A stretch of DNA of 5,210 nucleotides from Acidobacteriota bacterium. Lineage in GTDB: Bacteria > Acidobacteriota > Blastocatellia > Pyrinomonadales > Pyrinomonadaceae. Shown piece after piece: positions 1 through 4,511 of the stretch (its first letter is position 1; each line of letters begins with the position of its first letter). Both the position numbers and the translations under genes were made by a program. The stretch is from assembly GCA_019247865.1 (NCBI GenBank), contig JAFBAJ010000274.1:1-5210 (forward strand), in the 5' to 3' direction. The notes beneath the pieces are model-generated. The model did not search any database. It had not been told where the DNA came from and saw only the letters and a program-made list of their open reading frames with translations.

Positions 1-1
1 G

Positions 2-1864
2 CTCGGGTTGGAGGGAGCGCGCTGGACGGGCGCGCTCCGGCTCGTTGACACCGTCTCCGTCATCAGCATCACCTTCGCCTATTCCTTTCTGCTCCACGTA
101 CATCTTTACCTGTGGGCCAATGCGCGCGGTCGTCCCTTAAACTTCATCGAGCGGACGCGCGTTTTTCTCTCGTACATTCCGGTGCTCTTTCTGCTGCGTG
201 CTGTGCCGCATCTCTGGTCCGGCGAATACGCGCCGATGCTGATAAAGCTCGCGGAACTGCAACTCCTCTCACGCCCTGCCATCGACTACGTCGAGTCGTT
301 CATGCTGTGGGCGACCTATGTGCTGCTCTTTATCTCCGTCACGGATCTGGTCATCTCGCATCTCTCGCGCGAGCAGAACGAGAAGCGTTTCATGCAGACG
401 CTGGCGGGCTCGTTCCTCCTCATCGCCGCGCTGATCCTGGCCGTGTATGTCTTCGGCGTCGGGCGCGGGACGATGCTCGCGCCGTATCTCGTGACGCTCG
501 CCAATCTGGGCTCGCTGCTGCCGACCGCGCTCCTGGCGCATCGCATCTATCGTCAACGCTATCTGGAGCTGGTCATTCGCGAGAGTCTGGTCGTGGCGAC
601 CTTCGCAGCGGTGGTGCTGGTCGTTTATCTCTTCGGCATCCGCGCCATCGGCGCGTGGCTGACGGCGCGTTACGCGCTGCGTGCGGGCGTGGTGGAGTCG
701 CTGCTGATCCTGACGCTCGCGCTCGGCGCGCAACCTCTGCGCAAGTGGCTCGAAAAGCGTTTTCACCAGCTCTTTGAGAGAGAGGCGCGGCTCTACCGCG
801 AGGTCGTCGCGCGACTCGGAGCGCACGCGGGACAGTTCGGACAGCTCTCGGAGCTGCTGCATTTCGTCGCCGAGCGCACGGCCGGAGATTTGGGCCTGCG
901 CCGCGTGCAGTTCGAGATAGATGTCGAGGACAGTTGGGTGCGTGAGATTCTCAAAGAGGCGCGAACGAACGGCGAGCAGCCGCTCGAAGATTCTCGTTCT
1001 TTGAAAGAGCGTGACTACGCGTTGGCCTACACGCTCAGGCGCGAGGGGCGCGTCGTGGGCGCGATGCTGGTCGACGCAACGGCGGATGCGCTGACGCATG
1101 ACGTGCGCGCCGTGCTTGAAGTCCTCGCCGGACAGGTCGCGCTGGCAATCGAAGACTATCGCCTGATCGAAGAGAACGTCCGGCTGGAACGGCGTCTGGC
1201 GCAGGACGCGCGCCTCGCAGAGCTGGGGCAGATGGCTGCGACGGTCGCGCACGAGGTCAAGAACCCGCTCTCGGCCATCAAGTCCATCGCGCAGGTCTTG
1301 CGCGAGGACAGCAAGCTGCACGAGTACGAGCGCGACCTGAGCCTCATCGTCGGAGAGACTGACCGGCTCAACAGCAGCGTCACGCAGCTCCTGAGCTTCG
1401 CGCGCCGCGCGCCGGAGGCCAACGCCACGGCACATGTCGACGAGCTGCTGCGCGCCGTCGTCGAGCTGTTTCGCGCGCAGGCCGCGACGAGCGGCGTCCG
1501 ACTGGAGTGGCGCGCGGCGGCGCGTTGCGAAGTGAGCGGCGCGACCGCTTCCGCCATTCGTGATGCGCTCTCGAACCTCCTGCTCAACGCCCTGCAAGCC
1601 ACGCCCGCGGGCGGCCGCGTGACGGTTGAGGCAAGCCGGGAAGAGCAGACGCTCGTCATCAACGTCACGGACACGGGCGCGGGCATCCCTCCCGAATTCA
1701 CGGAACGCATCTGGGAACCATTCTTCACCACGCGTCAACGCGGCACCGGCCTCGGCCTCGCCATCGTGCGCAAGCGCATCGAAGAGGTCGGCGGCACGAC
1801 CCGTCTCTCACAGTCTCGCGCGGGCGAAGGCACACGCTTCGAGCTGCGCGTCCCGATCAAGTAG
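2..1864 (+). CDS. Membrane-bound sensor histidine kinase (TM bundle - GAF-like - HisKA - HATPase), 5' end possibly outside window
   Basis: Sensor kinase of a two-component system, expected in the inner membrane. The frame is open to the left edge. A TTG at 8 is the only visible start candidate, so the true start may lie upstream; residues here count from that TTG. About seven hydrophobic segments are seen near 14-37, 52-70, 97-118, 132-150, 157-178, 192-212 and 228-242. A basic/aromatic linker (PLRKWLEKRFHQLFEREA) and a GAF-like region (about 265-385) follow, then a short coiled coil. HisKA carries HEVKNPL with phospho-acceptor His415; the ExxN pattern (Glu416, Asn419) suggests phosphatase activity too. 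HATPase shows an N box (NLLLNAL, Asn527), G1 (DTGAGIP from Asp555), F box (EPFFTT) and G2 (GTGLGL from Gly579). All catalytic boxes are intact. The architecture resembles NtrB/PrsK-like kinases. The probable partner is the NtrC-type regulator one gene downstream. The input signal is unknown. Confidence 0.93.
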   Translation, partial: LGLEGARWTGALRLVDTVSVISITFAYSFLLHVHLYLWANARGRPLNFIERTRVFLSYIPVLFLLRAVPHLWSGEYAPMLIKLAELQLLSRPAIDYVESFMLWATYVLLFISVTDLVISHLSREQNEKRFMQTLAGSFLLIAALILAVYVFGVGRGTMLAPYLVTLANLGSLLPTALLAHRIYRQRYLELVIRESLVVATFAAVVLVVYLFGIRAIGAWLTARYALRAGVVESLLILTLALGAQPLRKWLEKRFHQLFEREARLYREVVARLGAHAGQFGQLSELLHFVAERTAGDLGLRRVQFEIDVEDSWVREILKEARTNGEQPLEDSRSLKERDYALAYTLRREGRVVGAMLVDATADALTHDVRAVLEVLAGQVALAIEDYRLIEENVRLERRLAQDARLAELGQMAATVAHEVKNPLSAIKSIAQVLREDSKLHEYERDLSLIVGETDRLNSSVTQLLSFARRAPEANATAHVDELLRAVVELFRAQAATSGVRLEWRAAARCEVSGATASAIRDALSNLLLNALQATPAGGRVTVEASREEQTLVINVTDTGAGIPPEFTERIWEPFFTTRQRGTGLGLAIVRKRIEEVGGTTRLSQSRAGEGTRFELRVPIK

Positions 1865-1881
1865 CAGATAGAGAACACATC

Positions 1882-1981
1882 TCACCGCAGAGGCGCAGAG
1901 TTCGCGCAGAGATGACGCAGAGACTGCCCCTCTTTCAAACCTCTGCGTCTCCTCTGCGACTTCTCTGCGTCTCTGCGGTGA
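1882..1981. repeat. Long imperfect palindromic intergenic repeat (CACCGCAGAG...CTCTGCGGTG type)
   Basis: A ~100-nt inverted repeat begins 17 bases after the kinase stop. Outer arms 1882-1900 and 1963-1981 pair at 18 of 19 positions, with the remaining C/T mismatch disrupting one pair. The inner arms 1901-1922 and 1941-1962 pair at 17 of 22, leaving an 18-nt loop at 1923-1940. Each arm is made of recurring GCAGAG / CTCTGCG words. From memory, similar CTCTGCG-rich palindromes are dispersed in intergenic regions of several phyla; the copy number here cannot be seen. Transcribed, it would form a strong hairpin that could end or protect the kinase mRNA. A small minus-strand open frame through it has repeat-like protein sequence and is not a gene. 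Confidence 0.85.
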
Positions 1982-1995
1982 AGCTTTCTTCCTTC

Positions 1996-2010
1996 TCAAA
2001 TTAAATTTGA
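1996..2010. promoter_or_regulatory. Perfect AT-rich dyad, possible operator
   Basis: TCAAATT-A-AATTTGA is a perfect 7-bp inverted repeat around a single central base. It is AT-rich in a GC-rich setting and lies about 160 bp upstream of the secreted-protein gene. It could be a regulator site or an AT-rich promoter-associated element. I found no convincing -35/-10 pair attached to it. Function is inferred only from symmetry and position. Confidence 0.3.
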
Positions 2011-2106
2011 ACCGAAACACTCGCCGTGCGTTTTGATGTGGGCGGCGTTGATCGCCGTGCCCGTCTCTTCCCGAACATAGCCCGCTCGCCTGAAACATCT
2101 TTGGGG

Positions 2107-2122
2107 GCTTTCATGTGAAAGC
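2107..2122. promoter_or_regulatory. Perfect 16-bp dyad upstream of secreted-protein gene, possible operator
   Basis: GCTTTCA-TG-TGAAAGC is a perfect 7-bp inverted repeat with a 2-bp centre, ending 47 bp before the ATG at 2170. The tight centre makes a stable RNA hairpin unlikely and suits a dimeric DNA-binding protein. No clear sigma70 or sigma54 promoter could be placed beside it. Which regulator might bind is unknown. Confidence 0.35.
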
Positions 2123-2152
2123 GTCCGTGCGTAAGTGTCTGCTCAAACAGTT

Positions 2153-2158
2153 AAGGAG
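2153..2158 (+). promoter_or_regulatory. Ribosome binding site of the secreted-protein gene
   Basis: AAGGAG lies 11 bases before the ATG at 2170. It favours that start over the in-frame ATGs at 2194 and 2197, which have no Shine-Dalgarno sequence at a suitable distance. Confidence 0.7.
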
Positions 2159-2169
2159 AAAATCTTCAA

Positions 2170-2811
2170 ATGGCTGAACTGCGAGTTTATCGAATGATGT
2201 TGTTAGGCGTGCTGGCGTGCGTTTGTTGGCTTGGCTTGTCGTCTCAAGCTCGCGCGCAGGCTTCAAACACAGACCGCGCGAGCGATGTCGACCTGGAGTT
2301 TCGCTTGCATCTGCTCGTGGCCTCGAACGTGGCCGCGGATGCAGCGAAGCTGCCCGCGCAGCTCGAAGTTGTGGCGAGGGACCTGCGTCCGCTCCTGCCG
2401 TTCACGAACTATCGTCTCGGCGCGACGTTCCTGAGCCGCGCCAAAAGCGGCAAGTCGCTGAGCGTGAAAGGCGTCGGTCGCACGCTCCTCGTCACGCCCG
2501 CGCTGGAGGCTTCCGTCAACCCGACCTTCTATGAATTCTCGACCGGAACCATCAGCCTCAGAGGCGATGAAGCGGGGCGTGAAGTGGTGCAGCTCGCGCC
2601 CTTCAGATTCGGACTGCGGATTCCGTTGCAGGGCACTGTCTCGCGCGGCGGCGATGAAGGCAACGGCAGCGTGCTCTACGAGCCGGTCGGCATCACGACT
2701 GAGCTGACGCTGCGCGAGGGCGAGCCGACGGTGGTCGGGACGCTGGACGCCGGGCGTCCGAACGAGACGCTCGTGCTGGTGCTCATCGCCACACGCGCCG
2801 GAGCGCGTTGA
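2170..2811 (+). CDS. Small secreted/periplasmic protein of unknown function
   Basis: 213 residues, start chosen by the AAGGAG site. The N-terminus is a signal peptide: basic start (Arg5, Arg8), hydrophobic core about 9-24, and an ARA|Q cleavage site after residue 29. Cys17 and Cys19 lie in the core, but a lipobox at Cys17 would leave too short a hydrophobic stretch, so a lipoprotein is unlikely. The mature part has no transmembrane segment. Visible blocks include LEFRLHLLVASN, LPFTNYRLGATFL, VNPTFYEF and a C-terminal TTELTLREGEPTVVGTL followed by a hydrophobic strand. That last block recalls the closing beta strands of secretin-type domains, but the match is too weak to name a family. It lies between the kinase and its likely response regulator, 72 bp before the latter, so a link to that signalling pathway is plausible. 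No function is assigned. Confidence 0.85.
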   Translation: MAELRVYRMMLLGVLACVCWLGLSSQARAQASNTDRASDVDLEFRLHLLVASNVAADAAKLPAQLEVVARDLRPLLPFTNYRLGATFLSRAKSGKSLSVKGVGRTLLVTPALEASVNPTFYEFSTGTISLRGDEAGREVVQLAPFRFGLRIPLQGTVSRGGDEGNGSVLYEPVGITTELTLREGEPTVVGTLDAGRPNETLVLVLIATRAGAR

Positions 2812-2836
2812 CGCTCTCTCAGGCTGATGCTGTAAT
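2808..2836 (+). promoter_or_regulatory. Sigma70-type promoter for the response regulator gene
   Basis: TTGACG (2808-2813, 5 of 6 to TTGACA) is separated by exactly 17 bp from TGTAAT (2831-2836, 5 of 6 to TATAAT). A TG at 2828-2829 gives an extended -10. The -35 box overlaps the stop codon of the upstream gene. Predicted transcription start is near 2843, giving a leader of about 40 nt before the ATG at 2884. Confidence 0.55.
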
Positions 2837-2839
2837 CTG

Positions 2840-2855
2840 TGGCACGCGACGCGCA
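2840..2855 (+). promoter_or_regulatory. Sigma54-like -24/-12 element before the response regulator gene
   Basis: TGGCACGCGACGCGCA compared with the consensus TGGCAC-R-N4-TTGC-W: the -24 half is perfect, and the invariant GG and GC are at the right spacing. The TT of the -12 half is GC instead, so 10 of 12 informative positions match. Start would be near 2866, leaving about 18 nt before the ATG with the Shine-Dalgarno inside. The product is itself a sigma54 activator, so self-activation is possible. GC-rich background makes a chance match a real concern. Confidence 0.4.
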
Positions 2856-2870
2856 AGAGTTTCGCGGCGT

Positions 2871-2876
2871 GAGGGA
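2871..2876 (+). promoter_or_regulatory. Ribosome binding site that fixes the regulator start at 2884
   Basis: GAGGGA is placed with 9 bases between its GAGG core and the ATG at 2884. The longer in-frame alternative, GTG at 2839, lies inside the promoter region and would precede both predicted transcription starts. Confidence 0.65.
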
Positions 2877-2883
2877 ATATGGA

Positions 2884-4365
2884 ATGGCACAGGTGAAAGC
2901 AGATGAGGGCGGCTGGCGGCTGCTGGTCGTGGATGATGAAGTGGCTGCGCGGTACGGGATGCGGCGCGCGCTCGGCTCGTTCGGCTACGAAATAGAGGAG
3001 GCCGGAAGCGTGGAGGTTGCGCGTGCTCTGTTGAGCCCGCGTCCTCCCGATCTGATGCTGCTCGACGTGAACCTGCCCGGCACGAGCGGGCTGGAGTTCC
3101 TGCGAGAGTTGCAGGGCGCAGAGAGCGCGCCGCTCGTCATCATCATCACTGCGCACGGCTCAGAGCGAATGGCGGTCGAGGCCGTCAAGTCTGGCGCGCA
3201 CGATTATCTCTCGAAACCGTTCGAGCTGGATGAGCTGCGCCTGGTCGTCAAGAACGCGCTCGAAACTCTACGGCTGCGGCGCGAGAACGATGAGCTGCGC
3301 CGCCGGATAGAGCTCGAAGGCGTGCAGCGCGGCCCACTGCTCGGCGAATCGGAAGCCATCAGGCGCGTCCGCGCGATGATCGAGAAGGTCGCTGAGACGG
3401 ACGCGACCGTGCTCGTGCGCGGCGAGTCCGGGACGGGCAAAGAGCTGGTCGCGCGCGAGCTGCACGAGCGCAGCCACGCGCGCAGGCAGTCTCCGTTCGT
3501 CGCAGTGAACTGCGCCGCGCTGCCTGCGGAGCTGATCGAATCAGAGCTCTTCGGCCACGAAAAAGGAGCTTTTACGGGCGCTTCCGCGCGCCGTCAGGGA
3601 AAGTTCGAGCAGGCCGACGGCGGGACTCTTTTTCTGGACGAGATTGGAGACATGAGCGCGAACGTGCAGGCCAAGCTCCTGCGTGCGCTCGAAGACCGGC
3701 GCATCGAAAGGCTCGGCGGCAACGACTCCGTCGCGGTTGACGTGCGCATCGTGAGCGCGACGCATCGCCCGCTCGAACAGGAGATCGCGAGCGGGAATTT
3801 TCGTGCAGACCTCTTTTATCGCCTCCGCGTCGTGACCATCGAAATCCCGCCGCTGCGCGAGCGGCGCGAAGACATCCCGCTCCTCGCCGAATCATTCTCC
3901 AGGCTCACGGCCGAGCGTTACGGCCTGCCCGCACGCACGCTCGCGCAGAGCGCCCTGCGTCGCCTGATGGAATACGCCTGGCCGGGCAATGTGCGCGAGC
4001 TGAGGAACACGATCGAGCGCGCAGCCATCATGGCGGAAGGCGCTGAGCTGAGCGCGTGCGACCTGCCCGAAGAGATTTTCGAGGGCTCACCTGAACGGAG
4101 CGAAGCCGTCAGCGAAGAGCTTATCGAATCATCTTCTGAGCCCACGCTGCACGTGCCCTTCACCTCTGACTTTCGCGAAGACCGGCGCGAGTTCGAGCGT
4201 CGCTACATCGCGCGTTGCCTGGAAGAATCGGGCGGCAACGTCACGCGCGCCGCACATCTCCTCGGCATGCACCGCCAATCCCTCCAACACAAACTGCGCG
4301 AACTCGGCCTCGCACGCCGCTACATCAACATCACCCACGACGCGCAGGATAAATCCGACAGGTGA
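2884..4365 (+). CDS. NtrC-family sigma54-dependent response regulator (REC - AAA+ - Fis HTH)
   Basis: 493 residues from ATG 2884, chosen for its ribosome binding site; a GTG at 2839 would add 15 residues overlapping promoter elements. The REC domain (about 12-126) has the acidic pair Asp17/Asp18, phospho-acceptor Asp61, switch Thr89 and Lys111 in KPF. A helical linker (127-145) leads into the AAA+ domain (about 151-385). This shows Walker A GESGTGKE (180-187), the sigma54-contacting GAFTGA loop (228-233), Walker B GGTLFLDEIGD (246-256), arginines in FRADLFYRL (Arg307, Arg313) and WPGNVREL (366-373). The C-terminus has a Fis-type helix-turn-helix (about 438-476, including GNVTRAAHLLGMHRQSLQHKL). 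All motifs are intact, so it should be a phosphorylation-controlled, ATP-driven activator of sigma54-RNA polymerase in the cytoplasm. The upstream membrane kinase is the likely phosphodonor. A near-consensus sigma54 promoter follows the gene. Specific orthology (NtrC, PrsR, ZraR and similar) cannot be assigned. Confidence 0.95.
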   Translation: MAQVKADEGGWRLLVVDDEVAARYGMRRALGSFGYEIEEAGSVEVARALLSPRPPDLMLLDVNLPGTSGLEFLRELQGAESAPLVIIITAHGSERMAVEAVKSGAHDYLSKPFELDELRLVVKNALETLRLRRENDELRRRIELEGVQRGPLLGESEAIRRVRAMIEKVAETDATVLVRGESGTGKELVARELHERSHARRQSPFVAVNCAALPAELIESELFGHEKGAFTGASARRQGKFEQADGGTLFLDEIGDMSANVQAKLLRALEDRRIERLGGNDSVAVDVRIVSATHRPLEQEIASGNFRADLFYRLRVVTIEIPPLRERREDIPLLAESFSRLTAERYGLPARTLAQSALRRLMEYAWPGNVRELRNTIERAAIMAEGAELSACDLPEEIFEGSPERSEAVSEELIESSSEPTLHVPFTSDFREDRREFERRYIARCLEESGGNVTRAAHLLGMHRQSLQHKLRELGLARRYINITHDAQDKSDR

Positions 4366-4368
4366 CGG

Positions 4369-4445
4369 AAAAAAGTCTCAAGTCCCAGGTCTCAAGTCCC
4401 AAGTCAAAGGCACGTTCCTGACTTGAGACCTGGGACCTGGGACTT
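4369..4445 (-). terminator. Possible minus-strand intrinsic terminator formed by the palindrome and A6/T6 tract
   Basis: Six A residues at 4369-4374 touch the left arm of the palindrome, so a minus-strand transcript would have a long hairpin followed by six U. The plus-strand side is followed only by CTTCTTCC, a weaker tail. No convincing minus-strand gene is visible in the window, so it may instead stop antisense transcription or be incidental to the repeat. Confidence 0.3.
4373..4445. repeat. Long near-perfect palindromic repeat (AAGTCCCAGGTCTCAAGTC type)
   Basis: Arms 4373-4398 and 4420-4445 pair over 26 positions with 24 Watson-Crick pairs, one G-T pair (4378/4440) and one mismatch (4381/4437). 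The loop is 21 nt. The inner 15 bp (4384-4398 with 4420-4434) are perfect. The left arm contains a direct repeat of TCTCAAGTCCCA at 4376-4387 and 4390-4401 (14-bp period). It starts 8 bases after the regulator stop. Its word content differs from the palindrome at 1882-1981, so it is a second family. From memory, such AAGTCCC/GGGACTT repeats are scattered in intergenic regions of some environmental phyla; the copy number here is unseen. Confidence 0.87.
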
Positions 4446-4451
4446 CTTCCC

Positions 4452-4467
4452 TGGTACAGGCATTGCT
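4452..4467 (+). promoter_or_regulatory. Sigma54 (RpoN) -24/-12 promoter of the secreted phosphatase-family gene
   Basis: TGGTACAGGCATTGCT matches TGGCAC-R-N4-TTGC-W at 11 of 12 informative positions, with only C to T at the fourth base. GG (4453-4454) and GC (4465-4466) have the required 10-bp gap. The predicted start is near 4478, giving a leader of about 34 nt that contains the ribosome binding site at 4503-4509. The element follows a gene for a sigma54 activator and precedes a secreted enzyme gene on the same strand, which fits activator-dependent control. Confidence 0.7.
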
Positions 4468-4473
4468 CACATC

Positions 4474-4500
4474 TTGAGCCGTGAGGCTTAAATTTTGTTT
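4474..4500 (+). terminator. Small GNRA-loop hairpin with T-rich tail, weak intrinsic terminator candidate
   Basis: TTGAGCC (4474-4480) and GGCTTAA (4485-4491) form a 7-bp stem with one G-U pair around a GTGA loop, which is a GNRA tetraloop. ATTTTGTTT (4492-4500) follows. It could end read-through transcripts from the regulator gene. The sigma54 start predicted near 4478 falls inside the left arm, so phosphatase transcripts begun there would lack part of the stem and escape termination. The stem is short, so confidence is low. Confidence 0.35.
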
Positions 4501-4502
4501 GT

Positions 4503-4509
4503 GAGGTGA
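4503..4509 (+). promoter_or_regulatory. Strong ribosome binding site of the phosphatase-family gene
   Basis: GAGGTGA is a 7-base match to the anti-Shine-Dalgarno complement, with its GAGG core 5 bases before the ATG at 4512. An in-frame TGA at 4482 limits alternatives to GTG 4506, which lies inside this site. Confidence 0.7.
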
Positions 4510-4511
4510 GA

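Noticed and set aside
269..1738. 489-residue open frame on the minus strand opposite the kinase
   Set aside because: It is fully antisense to a gene with intact HisKA and HATPase motifs, is rich in Arg/Gln/Ala as expected from GC-rich reverse reading, and shows no recognisable domain.
2057..2074. Minus-strand GG-N10-GC pattern as a sigma54 promoter
   Set aside because: Only about 7 of 12 informative bases match and no minus-strand gene follows.
1808..2098. 96-residue minus-strand open frame across the kinase end and the palindrome
   Set aside because: Much of it is translated repeat (SPQRRREVAEETQR and SSLRELCASAVR blocks), a typical false gene from this repeat type.
1986..2169. Sigma70 promoter for the secreted-protein gene (TTGAAC at 2007, TTGATC at 2048)
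   Set aside because: No -10 with acceptable match was found at 16-18 bp from either -35-like hexamer.
2170..2220. Lipoprotein signal at Cys17 of the small secreted protein
   Set aside because: Leu at -2 is atypical and only about eight hydrophobic residues precede the Cys; the ARA|Q signal peptidase I site fits better.
2885..2901. A second TGGCAC (in ATGGCACAGG) as a sigma54 site
   Set aside because: The nearest GC is one base off the required spacing and the site overlaps the start codon of the regulator.
2263..3156. 297-residue minus-strand open frame opposite the secreted protein and the regulator's receiver domain
   Set aside because: Low-complexity His/Gln/Arg-rich shadow crossing two real genes and their promoter region; no motifs.
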